Notes: generated by a model from the letters alone, not told the origin. A stretch of 64,000 bases of DNA from Saprospiraceae bacterium (GCA_028280415.1 JANQLV010000006.1:1-64000); one strand, 5' to 3'; shown: positions 9,163 to 17,471, numbered from the stretch's first letter. Translations and numbers: made by a program.

Positions 9163-10551
9163 TTATCGTTTTGTAACAACAAATAATTCTCGACTTAGTA
9201 ATTCATTATTTTCTTTTCGAAAAACCAGGTTGTACACCCCGGAAGGTAAATCTGAAACGTTAAAAGTTTGATTGATAGAATAATTGTCTACTCTTGCATT
9301 TTTTAATAAGCTCCCCTGCATATTATAAATCTCAATGGAATGTACCGATTCTGTTCCGAGTTGGATGTTCAGATCATTCGCCGTCGGATTCGGGAAAACA
9401 GAAATACCCAAAGCTTCCGGTTCCTCTACCGCATTAACTATGTCAAGATCAAAAACTGCAAGCCCTCTCTTGTCAGTAGTATCAATATTTGCAAAATTGC
9501 CCCCAACGATCAATTTATTATTCGCTACCAGCAGGGCGTTCACCTGATTGTCAACGAAAACGGACCAGTTATCATAATCTCCGGTTTCCGGATCTACAGC
9601 TGTCAGGTTCATGGGGTTTCCCGGAGCATTCAAGGCATAAGCACCACCCATATATAAACGATCGTCCCAGCTTGCAAAAGAAGTTACTATAGGTATAGCA
9701 TTATTAGCAAAACTCACTGACCAGGCTAATAAATCTCCCTGATCTGTATCCACTTTGGCTGCCATCTCTCTCGTCTCTCCCTCCACGGTGAAAAAAATAC
9801 CGGAAATATATACGTGATTTCCATCAGGAAAGGCATTTGCATTGCTGTTCCCAGGATCATCCACCATAGGATTCCAGGGCATTAGATTCCCAGTATCCAA
9901 ATCAAAAGAAGCAAAGGATATACGTTCTTGTCCATTCACTTCCGTAAAAGGCCCTGCAATGTATAAGCGGTTATCCTTTTTCGACAAACGCTCAACAGGA
10001 ATATCCGTTGTCGGATTCCAGGCGAGTAGATTTCCTTCCATATCCAATGCTGCCAGGTTTGAACGAGTCTCCCCATTTACAGAAGTAAAATATCCACCAA
10101 TGTAAATATTATCGTTATAAACCTCTACCCCCGTTACTCTTCCAGTCTGAAAATCGGGTGGGATAAACGGAAAGATAATATCAGGGTTCCAGGTCAGTAT
10201 ACTTCCGTCGATAGCACTAAAAGCTGCTAGAGTATTTCGATTGAGAAATTCAAATGTACCACAAACAAAAACAGTATTGTTATGTACCGTTATGCGATCG
10301 ACCATTCCATCTATAACTATCGGTGGATTCCAGTCCAAAAGCGCACCGGTATTCAGATCAATAGCGGCCAGATTCGATCTGGGTATTTCAGCTACTTCAA
10401 TAAAATTTCCGCCAATAAATAAGGTATCTCCTTTACTCGCTAAAGCATGAACTTGTCCATTGACATAAGGAAAATTGAGATTTATATCCTGGCTTTTTAA
10501 CAAACAAATCGAAATAAAAAAACAAAAGAAGAAGGGTAAAATTGTTTTCAT
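9163..10551 (-). CDS. T9SS-sorted beta-propeller protein
   Basis: The 462-aa protein has a signal peptide (1-20). About 350 residues follow as repeated blades with the pattern 'value - LYIGGxF - VNGxxRxxLAAxDxxTGxLLxWNP', typical of secreted propellers built on delta-60/PQQ-like repeats. From FPNPTANDLNI onward a type A T9SS sorting domain fills the last ~75 residues. Such propellers are usually binding scaffolds; no catalytic residues are evident. It is transcribed alone, convergent with the CotH gene. Confidence 0.85.
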   Translation of the reverse strand: MKTILPFFFCFFISICLLKSQDINLNFPYVNGQVHALASKGDTLFIGGNFIEVAEIPRSNLAAIDLNTGALLDWNPPIVIDGMVDRITVHNNTVFVCGTFEFLNRNTLAAFSAIDGSILTWNPDIIFPFIPPDFQTGRVTGVEVYNDNIYIGGYFTSVNGETRSNLAALDMEGNLLAWNPTTDIPVERLSKKDNRLYIAGPFTEVNGQERISFASFDLDTGNLMPWNPMVDDPGNSNANAFPDGNHVYISGIFFTVEGETREMAAKVDTDQGDLLAWSVSFANNAIPIVTSFASWDDRLYMGGAYALNAPGNPMNLTAVDPETGDYDNWSVFVDNQVNALLVANNKLIVGGNFANIDTTDKRGLAVFDLDIVNAVEEPEALGISVFPNPTANDLNIQLGTESVHSIEIYNMQGSLLKNARVDNYSINQTFNVSDLPSGVYNLVFRKENNELLSRELFVVTKR

Positions 10552-11289
10552 AATTTTTGAAATTTAGGGTGAAACTGTTGAAAACAGATAAATGGTTTAT
10601 TAAACTAACGAACCATTTATGCCCCCGGGTTGGTAACAATTGCATTAATAACATTTTATGTTGTCGTACAGTTGGCATTTATCTTAAAAGAACACCGTAT
10701 TTGCAATTTAAAAACCGCTTTGAAATTAAATCCGGAAACAATGAGTTTCCAGTATTTCATTCTAAAGTTGTTTTTGGAATATGGTATAAAGCATTGCATA
10801 AAGTAAGATAAATATACTTTTATATATTAAGGGCATATTTGGAGATTCGTTTCAGAACTATCCCGACAGATTAGAATTGATTAGGCGAAGTGCCTCTTTT
10901 AAAGCTGTTTTCCAGATAGCAAAGCGACCTATAACAAAATACAAACGCGTGTGCTGTGAAACGATTATTGCAATTCTTATAAGCTCTTAATACATACAGG
11001 CAATAATTTCATCAATGTGAAATTGGCCGGGAGTCTGGATTGATTTCTTTGATTGGTATTCTAAGCTATTGCATTTTAACAAAAATTAAGGCTCGTTCTA
11101 ATGTTACCTTTTTGTATCAAAAGGTATTAATACTATCTGGCTTAGTTATTTTATTTCTCATTTGATATAGTTTCAAATGAAAAGACTATTTGATTTTGTA
11201 CTTCGAACCTTATCGTTTGAATGCATTGTATTTTATTATACTGCTTAATGATCAAGGGCTCGCTATTTTTCATTGTTAAATCAAAAGGT
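10552..11289. other. Gene-free stretch upstream of the GG-peptide array
   Basis: About 740 bp are AT-rich with no supportable ORF (the open frames here have no coding character). It contains a perfect 10-bp inverted repeat at 10588-10620 just upstream of the propeller gene. The promoter of the peptide array should lie in the last ~200 bp, but no clean TAnnTTTG box was found. Confidence 0.5.
10588..10620. repeat. Perfect 10-bp inverted repeat
   Basis: ATAAATGGTT (10588-10597) and AACCATTTAT (10611-10620) are separated by 13 nt. The site is 37 bp upstream of the propeller gene start, in the expected promoter zone of the minus strand, so it could be an operator. A T run does not follow, so a terminator is unlikely. 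Confidence 0.5.
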
Positions 11290-11424
11290 ATGCAACTAGA
11301 ACACATTCAAAAACAAGTACAAAGCATTGATAAGAGTCAATTAGCAAAAATTAAAGGTGGGACTAAAGATAATACAGATACGGCAGATAATGATATTATA
11401 ATCGTTGACATGGACGAAATTTAA
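11290..11424 (+). CDS. Double-glycine leader peptide, copy 1
   Basis: A 44-aa peptide whose start (ATG 11290) is set by alignment to the downstream copies; an upstream in-frame extension to 11221 has no counterpart in them. Residues 1-24 form a leader with QLAKIKGG, the pattern cleaved by the C39 peptidase domain of peptide-exporting ABC transporters. The 20-residue core after GG is rich in Thr and Asp with a hydrophobic IIIV patch and no cysteine. Bacteroidota natural-product precursors have such leaders. The acidic/hydroxyl core would suit a graspetide-type ester peptide, but no modification enzyme or exporter lies within the window, so the product type is open. Confidence 0.75.
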   Translation: MQLEHIQKQVQSIDKSQLAKIKGGTKDNTDTADNDIIIVDMDEI

Positions 11425-11481
11425 AACTTATTAACCAGTCTGTAAAATCTTCTTTATATCACATTAAAAAATAAAAATCTT

Positions 11482-11619
11482 ATGCAACTAAAACACATTT
11501 AAAAACAAGTAGAACCACTCCACAAAAATCAATTAGTAAAAATTAAAGGAGGTTCAAAAGATAGCTCTGATGCAGCTGATAATAATATCATAAATGTTGA
11601 CACTGACGAAGTTTTTTAA
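11482..11619 (+). pseudogene. Double-glycine leader peptide, copy 2, interrupted by a stop codon
   Basis: The sequence aligns over its full length with copy 3, and its 5' flank is nearly identical over ~25 bp before the ATG. Codon 7 is TAA (11500-11502) where the other copies have CAA for Gln, a single C-to-T change. After the stop the frame runs on without defect through KIKGG and an acidic core to a normal stop. Either this is a young pseudogene or translation restarts or reads through; the intact downstream frame fits recent loss. Confidence 0.75.
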
Positions 11620-11687
11620 CTTATTACCTGACTCACAAAATTGCCTTTTTGTTTCTTATTTATTTCACATTAAAAAATAAAAATCTT

Positions 11688-11822
11688 ATGAAACTAAAAC
11701 AGATTCAAAAACAAGTAGAACCACTTCACAAAAATCAATTAGTAAAAATTAAAGGCGGTTCAAAAGATAGCTCCGATGCAGCTGATAATAATATTATAAT
11801 TGTTGATGAAGACATGCTTTAA
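11688..11822 (+). CDS. Double-glycine leader peptide, copy 3
   Basis: An intact 44-aa peptide, too short for routine gene calling. The leader (1-24) ends in QLVKIKGG; the core has SKDSSDAADNN, then IIIVD and an acidic tail EDML. It differs from copy 1 mostly in the leader middle and the core ends, while the D-N-x-III-V-D centre is kept. The conserved parts are therefore the cleavage site and the core hydrophobic patch. It has no cysteine, so lanthionine rings are excluded. Presumably it is exported and processed by a C39-peptidase ABC transporter encoded elsewhere. Confidence 0.75.
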   Translation: MKLKQIQKQVEPLHKNQLVKIKGGSKDSSDAADNNIIIVDEDML

Positions 11823-11879
11823 ATTACCAAGCAGTGAAAGCATGAACTTTTTTATATCACATTGAAAATTAAAAACCTT

Positions 11880-12004
11880 ATGAAATTGAAACAGGTTCAA
11901 AAGCAAGTACCAAACTTCAATAAGAAAAAATAAAAAACATCATAGGTCGATCAAAAGACAGTAAGCATGCAGAGATTATTGTTATTGATACAACAGGAAA
12001 TTAA
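11880..12004 (+). pseudogene. Double-glycine leader peptide, copy 4, frameshifted
   Basis: The start (ATG 11880) and first ten codons match copy 3 (MKLKQVQKQV), then the frame ends at a TAA (11931). In another frame the sequence resumes homology as IIGRSKDSKHAEIIVID and ends at 12004. The whole unit is 10 bp shorter than copy 3 and the second glycine of the cleavage site is Arg. It is a decayed copy. Confidence 0.65.
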
Positions 12005-12026
12005 AATAGCTGATGTTTTTTTAAAT

Positions 12027-12050
12027 AGAAAGGTGTTTAGGCACCTTTCT
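12027..12050 (-). terminator. Hairpin terminator candidate of the glycosylase gene
   Basis: AGAAAGGTG and CACCTTTCT form a perfect 9-bp stem with a 6-nt loop, overlapping the stop codon of the minus-strand glycosylase. The U tract is weak, so it may equally act as a barrier for read-through from the peptide array. Confidence 0.5.
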
Positions 12051-12840
12051 ACCGATACTCTTTCTGCCACTGCGTGCAAAAATAGGTAGTTCTCCCAGCA
12101 ATCTTCGCTTGTTGAACAAGTCCCTTACCATTTGGTGCTTTCGTACCTTCCTTACGCCATTGCCAGAGCCAGTCATCGGGATATTCTTTATAATATACAT
12201 TCTTACTGACAGCCATTTTCAGGATTTTCTGCATAGTGGTAAAAATCTCCTTTCGTTTTTTCAAAGGAATTTTATCTGCTATTGAAGCCGGATGAACCTT
12301 TGTCCGGTAGCAAATCTCGTCTGCATAGAGATTCCCCACTCCCGCGAGATTCGACTGATTCAATAAAAAACCTTTAATCGAAACTTTCCTGCCCTTCATC
12401 TTTTCCAGAAAGTCCGATTCGCTAATGCGCTGAGCATCTTCACCAATACCAATTTCACGAATATAAGCATCGAGGTCTTCTATATACCTGATCTTAGCAA
12501 ATTTGCGCGGGCAGTCAAAGCCCAGGCGAAAACCATTCTCAAAATGAAAAGTAAAGCGTTCATGCCTGGGACGATCCTCTTCTTCCTGATAATAGGCTAG
12601 GTCACCAGTCATTCCAAAATGCATTAATAAATAATGCTGATTATCCAATTCAGCAAAAAGATACTTTCCTCTCCGGTAGGAACCAACGAAAGTGCGACCG
12701 GTCAATAAATCAATAAAAGCAGCTCCACTCACATTATGAATGATCTTTGCATCGTGTACCTGCACTTCGGCAATTCGCTGTTGCAAGGAAGTCTCATCGA
12801 AATATCGCTGGAAGGTATTTACCTCGGGTAATTCGGGCAT
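12049..12840 (-). CDS. Fpg/Nei-family DNA glycosylase with zinc-less finger
   Basis: The 263-aa protein starts with MPELPEV, which supplies the catalytic N-terminal proline (after Met removal) and glutamate of formamidopyrimidine-DNA glycosylases. A conserved lysine follows in RRGKYLF (about residue 59), and the helix-two-turn-helix lies around FLLNQSNLAGVGNLYADE. The family removes oxidised bases and nicks the AP site in base excision repair. The C-terminal finger keeps GRTTYFC but has lost three of the four zinc cysteines, so it should form a zinc-less beta-hairpin as in NEIL1 and plant Fpg. Because of this the damage spectrum may differ from MutM, so I leave the symbol blank. It is a single gene, convergent with the GG-peptide array. 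Confidence 0.9.
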   Translation of the reverse strand: MPELPEVNTFQRYFDETSLQQRIAEVQVHDAKIIHNVSGAAFIDLLTGRTFVGSYRRGKYLFAELDNQHYLLMHFGMTGDLAYYQEEEDRPRHERFTFHFENGFRLGFDCPRKFAKIRYIEDLDAYIREIGIGEDAQRISESDFLEKMKGRKVSIKGFLLNQSNLAGVGNLYADEICYRTKVHPASIADKIPLKKRKEIFTTMQKILKMAVSKNVYYKEYPDDWLWQWRKEGTKAPNGKGLVQQAKIAGRTTYFCTQWQKEYR

Positions 12841-13049
12841 TGTAAGAGCTTTTGGATGTCGAGAAATGCGTATTTTTTAATTCTAATAAAACAATGATCG
12901 GTTAACTTAGTTGTATGGAGATAATTTGGCAGATATTACAATTCGCCTCTACATCTTTAAACAAGTCATCAAAATCTGCCATGCTAATTATGTATTCTAT
13001 AGCTTCACCCAATCACAAATTACAAACCAATGAATACATAATTTGTCAT

Positions 13050-13090
13050 TAAAAACAAAACGCCTGTAAATCAATTGCTTACAGACGTTT
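13050..13090 (-). terminator. Terminator downstream of tRNA-Pro
   Basis: A 12-bp stem (AAACGCCTGTAA with TTACAGACGTTT, one mismatch) is followed on the minus strand by TTTTGTTTTTAA. It sits 15 bp after the tRNA 3' end. Confidence 0.75.
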
Positions 13091-13104
13091 TTAATTTATT
13101 TTAG

Positions 13105-13178
13105 TCGGGGTGACAGGATTTGAACCTGCGACCACTTGACCCCCAGCCAAGTGCGCTACCGGACTGCGCTACACCCCG
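13105..13178 (-). tRNA. tRNA-Pro(GGG)
   Basis: On the minus strand a full cloverleaf can be drawn. The acceptor stem is CGGGGTG/CACCCCG with discriminator A. The anticodon loop is CTGGGGG with T33, anticodon GGG and G37 (typical of proline tRNAs), on a 5-bp stem with one G-U pair. The T arm contains GGTTCAAATCC. CCA is not encoded. Protein frames drawn through this segment are spurious. Confidence 0.93.
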
Positions 13179-13299
13179 CTTTCGATTTTCAATATTAGTC
13201 ATCCAATTTTTAAATTGGATCATTAGATCACAAACATTGATTATCTTTTTTCGGTTCGCAAATTTAGGCTTTTTTATAAGAAGGCAAAATATTGAGCGA

Positions 13300-13333
13300 T
13301 AAAAAAAGCGGTTTGGCAAAATGTCAAACCGCT
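13300..13333 (-). terminator. Terminator of the VWA lipoprotein gene
   Basis: A perfect 9-bp stem (AGCGGTTTG / CAAACCGCT) with a 9-nt loop is followed on the minus strand by seven T residues. Confidence 0.85.
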
Positions 13334-13476
13334 ATATAGATCGTATTTACAATTTAATAATTCGAGTTGCGATTCATTCTTCCAGAGAGCAAATGCTTTT
13401 AATTTTATTCCAAAATCAAAGACTTCTATCAAATCTCTCTTTATTGCCTCTCATTCATCACAACTTGGCTTAAATA

Positions 13477-14520
13477 TTAATCCAGGTCACAATCATTGGT
13501 AAAACCTGTAGCATCAAAACTGGTGATCTTACGGCCTTCCTTATCCTCTTTTTTCGCTACAATATGCAAATCATTCATCCCCGAACCATCTCTCTTTGGC
13601 GTACAATATTCAAATAAATAGTAGGCATTGGCTTCATCGGCAATGAGATTTGCCACTTCTTCAAACTTTTCGGTTAAAGCCTGAGTGTCGTTCGCGAAAA
13701 CAGAGCTGGTTTTTCCAATCCTGTTTAGTACGGCTTCATCGATTTCCGCCCCCAGACCAATCGTATAGAAATTGATTCCTTCTGAAGCATTTTCCACTGC
13801 ACTAAAGGCGTCTACCTTACTATAACGTGCCGCCTGGTCCGTTCCATCTGTAAACATAATAATGGAGAAAGCACTTAAAATTCCCTGATTCTGCGCCAAC
13901 TGAAGTTTATTTTCTGCCAAAGCAGCACTTTTTATAACCGCACCAAACAAGTCCGTAGAGCTATCATCAGAAATTGCAGGCGAAATGTTGTTGATCGCCG
14001 AACGCAATGCTTCCTGATCATCGGTAAAGTCAATCAGAGGGTGAATAAGATCCTGACCATCAAACCACCAAATACCTACAGTGTTAGTCGTGTTAGATTC
14101 TGTTGCAAATACATCACTGATAAAAGCAATGGAAGCTTCTTTTAACTCAGAAAGGCTATTATTCAACACACTTCCACTCAAATCCAGTAAAAGCATTGTT
14201 CTGTATTCGAAAAGCTGGCTATTATCGGATAGTAACCGGGTGGTTTCATCCTGGCTAAGTAGTTTTTCCACATCATCGTTACGCCCTTTCTCGTAAATTG
14301 TAAAGTTATCTTCTGTCAATCCGGCTACAGGTGCTCCTTCTCTGGTCTCCACCTTAAAAAAAACGGAAACTCTCGAAGGTGGGTTAACATATTGCTCTTG
14401 AATGGTGATGATCAAATCCTGATCGGGTGTCTGCTCAAACGGTACAACATCGTCTTTTTTACAGGCAGTAAAAAGCACGATTAGGCTTAAAATCGGGATA
14501 AAGAATTTGATTGATTTCAT
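13477..14520 (-). CDS. Lipoprotein with von Willebrand factor A domain
   Basis: A 347-aa lipoprotein: residues 1-20 are a signal ending in a lipobox with Cys20 (LFTAC). Residues about 107-290 are a VWA domain with the metal-binding MIDAS motif DLSGS (Asp113, Ser115, Ser117) and a later FTDGTD. VWA domains bind protein ligands through a divalent cation, so the product is probably an envelope adhesion or complex-assembly factor. The C-terminal part (YYLFEYCTPKRDGSG) is beta-rich with no known name. It is transcribed alone and ended by a clear terminator. Confidence 0.85.
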   Translation of the reverse strand: MKSIKFFIPILSLIVLFTACKKDDVVPFEQTPDQDLIITIQEQYVNPPSRVSVFFKVETREGAPVAGLTEDNFTIYEKGRNDDVEKLLSQDETTRLLSDNSQLFEYRTMLLLDLSGSVLNNSLSELKEASIAFISDVFATESNTTNTVGIWWFDGQDLIHPLIDFTDDQEALRSAINNISPAISDDSSTDLFGAVIKSAALAENKLQLAQNQGILSAFSIIMFTDGTDQAARYSKVDAFSAVENASEGINFYTIGLGAEIDEAVLNRIGKTSSVFANDTQALTEKFEEVANLIADEANAYYLFEYCTPKRDGSGMNDLHIVAKKEDKEGRKITSFDATGFTNDCDLD

Positions 14521-14837
14521 TGTCTAGAGAATTTTAATGACTGGAGGGGATGTTCTCCAACAGATTTAAAAAAATCACAATATTTCATAAACGAAAATTG
14601 CGCCACATTTCAGTATGTAGATTTGAAAAACTTTAACTTACCCCTATGAATTACCCCGACTTTAACGATTTTTTAAAAGAATGATCGTTAAAAAAGGATA
14701 GATATTGAGTACAACATGCAATTAGTGCATTATTTTGGTCGTCCAAAATAACTTTTGGAGTGCTGAACTTGATTCTTGTTATGGTTCTTTTTAAGTTCAG
14801 GTACGAGTTTCCTGATATTTGAAAAATGCCTTTGGTT
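14521..14837. other. Divergent intergenic region
   Basis: About 317 bp lie between the VWA lipoprotein and the small OmpA-domain gene. The only structure I see is a perfect 9-bp inverted repeat at 14730-14751 (TTATTTTGG, 4-nt loop TCGT, CCAAAATAA), about 90 bp upstream of the OmpA-domain gene; it may be an operator or a 5'-UTR hairpin. Confidence 0.5.
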
Positions 14838-15254
14838 ATGAAATACCTGCTTCCTGCCTTGATTTTCTTCTCTTTTCAGAATGCCATCTGGTCGCAAAAA
14901 ATCAATGAGCCCCTCATTACTAAAAGCATTTTTTTCGGCGGCGGAAGTTATTATGTGGATTATGAACAGGCAGCGGCCCTGCAAAAGCTAATCAACAGTA
15001 TTGAAAATCCGGAACTTTATGAAGTGTATGTACACGGTCATACCGATAATATCGGGAGTATCGAGTACAATCAGTGGCTTTCCGATATGCGTACGGATAT
15101 GGTGATTATAAAAATCAAAAATTTTGGCATCGCTCCAGAAGCTATATTTGAGAAAGATTTTGGTGAAAATAGTCCCGTTTATGATAATAATACCTGGGAG
15201 GGGAAACTAATGAATCGAAGGGTGGATATTATCTTTAAAAAACTGGAAATGTAG
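14838..15254 (+). CDS. Small OmpA-domain periplasmic protein
   Basis: The start at 14838 is chosen over 14826 because it puts Met directly before a signal peptide (MKYLLPALIFF ... IWSQ). The mature ~118 residues are almost only an OmpA-like peptidoglycan-binding domain. It shows the phi-HGHTDNIGS motif, the helix beginning NQWLSDMRTDMV, then GENSPVYDNN and the final arginine pair NRRVDIIFKK. It should bind the peptidoglycan diaminopimelate and lacks any beta-barrel or lipid anchor, so it would be a free periplasmic binder. It is followed by tRNA-Val in the opposite direction. Confidence 0.8.
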   Translation: MKYLLPALIFFSFQNAIWSQKINEPLITKSIFFGGGSYYVDYEQAAALQKLINSIENPELYEVYVHGHTDNIGSIEYNQWLSDMRTDMVIIKIKNFGIAPEAIFEKDFGENSPVYDNNTWEGKLMNRRVDIIFKKLEM

Positions 15255-15299
15255 AAAAGCTCTTTTTGATCAGGTATATAGATTTGAGAGGCAAAATTG

Positions 15300-15374
15300 T
15301 GAGACTGGAGGGATTCGAACCCCCGACCCCTACCCTGTCAAGGTAATGCTCTAAACCAACTGAGCTACAGTCTC
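15300..15374 (-). tRNA. tRNA-Val(GAC)
   Basis: On the minus strand the acceptor stem GAGACTG pairs with CAGTCTC (7 bp), discriminator A. The anticodon stem TTACC/GGTAG holds the loop TTGACAG with anticodon GAC, which reads GUC/GUU valine codons. The T arm contains GGTTCGAATCC. CCA is not encoded. Confidence 0.92.
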
Positions 15375-15622
15375 TTGTATATTCTGTTATTTGCTATTTT
15401 CTAACTATTTAATGTCCTTTCTGCTCCTCAAGTCTTCAACTTCCTTTGAAGTTTTAATTAGCAGGTTAGAAAAAGTACAAATTCGGCTGCGAAAATAAGG
15501 TATTTTCTATCAAAAACATAAAATGTTAGGGCCAAGTTTCTTTAATTGATTGATAAAGAAAATCTTTTGATCAGATGTTCCAAAAGAATAATCTTTACAT
15601 TTTTTGGCAGCTTATCAGAGTC

Positions 15623-16351
15623 TCAGACAACCCCGCGCTTCTTCATTAATTTCATAAAATCCTCCTTTAACTTACGGCTTATTGGAATCCATTTTTCCCC
15701 GATCTTAACCGAACCGTCTTCAATGACTTCTATCTTATTGAGATTGACCATATAAGAGCGATGAAGCCTGTAAAAAAAGTCTTTCGGCAAACTTTCTTCA
15801 AAAGAAGTCAAGGTCTTCAAGGTCATATACATTTTGTCAGGAGTATGAAACTTTACATATTCCCCATAACTTTCCAGGTAGAGCAAATTATCAAGTTCTA
15901 TTTTTACCAGTCTGTTTTCAACCTTGATAAAAATATGGTTGGCTGGAGCAGAAACAGGCAGAGGATCAGAATCCGAAAGCATTTTTCTTGCTTTAACAAA
16001 TTCCATAGCTTTGGAAATGGACTTGAAAAATCGTTGAAAGGAAATGGGTTTAACCAAATAATCAATTACATCCAGCTCATAACCTTCCAAAGCAAATTCT
16101 GAATAAGCAGTAGTTAAAATCGTAGCGGGCTGCACTTTCAGCATCCTCAATAAATCCAGGCCCGTAATTTCATTCATCTGAACATCCAATAACAAAATAT
16201 CAACTGCATTTTCAGATAACATTTTTTTTGCTTCAATGGCGTTGGAGCAAGTCCCGATTAGCTCCAGGTCATTGACCTTGGCCGTATGCAATTTAAGCAA
16301 TTCACGAGCGGGCTTTTCATCATCAACTATTAGTGTTCTATATTTGATCAT
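15623..16351 (-). CDS. LytTR-family response regulator
   Basis: A 242-aa two-domain regulator. Residues 1-125 form a receiver with the acidic pair Asp10-Asp11, phosphoacceptor Asp56 (ILLLDVQM) and lysine in VKPI. Residues about 140-240 form a LytTR DNA-binding domain (HRSYMVNLNKIEVI). LytTR proteins bind direct repeats two helical turns apart. The gene overlaps the sensor-kinase gene by 4 bp (ATGA type), so the two are translationally coupled. Candidate operators lie at 17472-17504 and 17545-17573, in the region shared with the efflux operon, which suggests the pair controls that operon. Confidence 0.92.
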   Translation of the reverse strand: MIKYRTLIVDDEKPARELLKLHTAKVNDLELIGTCSNAIEAKKMLSENAVDILLLDVQMNEITGLDLLRMLKVQPATILTTAYSEFALEGYELDVIDYLVKPISFQRFFKSISKAMEFVKARKMLSDSDPLPVSAPANHIFIKVENRLVKIELDNLLYLESYGEYVKFHTPDKMYMTLKTLTSFEESLPKDFFYRLHRSYMVNLNKIEVIEDGSVKIGEKWIPISRKLKEDFMKLMKKRGVV

Positions 16352-17376
16352 CCGTCTTTTGTGTCTAATTGAATTTCGAGATTAAGGTTGAACACCCCTT
16401 CAGATAATTCAGTTTTTAAATCGTATTTATCTTTATAAATCAAGTCTAGCTGTTTTCGAATATTGTTCTGACCAATTCCACTTTGATTTTTCTTACTATG
16501 GCTTTTTTTTACACTATTGGATATTTGAAAATGTAAAATATCTTCTTCATCTACATTGGCATTTACCTTGATAAAACCTTCCTCATTTAATAAGGCATCG
16601 CTATGTTTAAACGCATTTTCCAGTAAGTTTAATAATACCAAAGGAGCTACTTGCAGATTGCTGTTAAAATTTGATTTTTCAAAAGTAATAGATTTTTGTT
16701 CATCATTTTTCATTTGATAAAGACTAAACAAATTCTCCAAACTTTCAATTTCCCTTTTCAAGAGCGTCCTTTCTGCCTTACAATCATAAACGATATATCG
16801 AAGTATATTGGAAAGCTTTTCAATCATCTCCGGAGTATCGGGATGCTGAGTACTGGCATAGTAATAAATATTATTTAAGGTATTGAATAAAAAGTGGGGA
16901 TTGATTTGAGCCTTGAGCAGGTTTAATTCCGTAGAAAGCTTTTCGCTCCTTAAATCTGCTTTATCCTGAACAGCTTTCATCCACCCTTTGCCATAGAGAA
17001 ATAATAATACGCTAACAACTATTAAAAACAGATTGACCGGAAGACAGGAAAGAATGAATTGCCAGAGGGGATAATAATCTAAAATACCGCCATACAACCA
17101 ATTTACTACAATGTATTCCGCCACCAAACTGATTGTAAAAAGAACTACAGTAGCCAATCCAATTAACAACCATTGCTTTTTTCTAAACAAGGGGATGAAG
17201 TATTGAATATATACGTACGCAATGCCACATAATACGGCTGTTATAAGACCACTCCCGATAAGAGATTGCCCCAAAGGAACTCCATCCTCTGCAAAAAAAG
17301 AAAATACGGTAGCTATAAAGACCAGTCCCCAAAAACCTGCAAATGTTGTTCGATTGTATCCTTCAAAGTATTTCAT
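16348..17376 (-). CDS. LytS/YehU-type sensor histidine kinase
   Basis: The 342-aa protein has about four membrane segments (roughly 12-30, 37-60, 68-95, 108-128) with almost no periplasmic loop. A short coiled region follows, then a His_kinase domain with phosphoacceptor His161 in NPHFLFNTLNN, and a C-terminal HATPase (LLENAFKHSD, GIGQNNIRKQL). The signal is probably sensed in or at the membrane. It is the first gene of a two-gene operon with the LytTR regulator and is divergent from the RND efflux operon. Confidence 0.92.
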   Translation of the reverse strand: MKYFEGYNRTTFAGFWGLVFIATVFSFFAEDGVPLGQSLIGSGLITAVLCGIAYVYIQYFIPLFRKKQWLLIGLATVVLFTISLVAEYIVVNWLYGGILDYYPLWQFILSCLPVNLFLIVVSVLLFLYGKGWMKAVQDKADLRSEKLSTELNLLKAQINPHFLFNTLNNIYYYASTQHPDTPEMIEKLSNILRYIVYDCKAERTLLKREIESLENLFSLYQMKNDEQKSITFEKSNFNSNLQVAPLVLLNLLENAFKHSDALLNEEGFIKVNANVDEEDILHFQISNSVKKSHSKKNQSGIGQNNIRKQLDLIYKDKYDLKTELSEGVFNLNLEIQLDTKDG

Positions 17377-17471
17377 AAAATGACTCTAGCTGGGTGAAAT
17401 GCTGAAAATTTGTTCAATCTATCTAAAAAAGACAGTGCTAAATCAAATAATCATTGAAGTGTATAGTACAA

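Larger units (their letters stand above)
11290..12004 (+). repeat. Tandem array of four GG-peptide units, period about 192-206 bp
   Basis: ATG-to-ATG distances are 192, 206 and 192 bp. Each unit includes a similar AT-rich upstream stretch (ACATTAAAAAATAAAAATCTT before copies 2 and 3, degenerate before copy 4) plus the peptide gene. This is tandem duplication of a whole gene with its leader region. Confidence 0.8.

Noticed and set aside
11221..11289. N-terminal extension of GG peptide copy 1
   Set aside because: The other copies start at the equivalent of 11290, and the extension has no conserved counterpart.
13101..13319. Minus-strand ORF over the tRNA-Pro region
   Set aside because: It is the translated tRNA-Pro gene plus flank; the cloverleaf explains the sequence.
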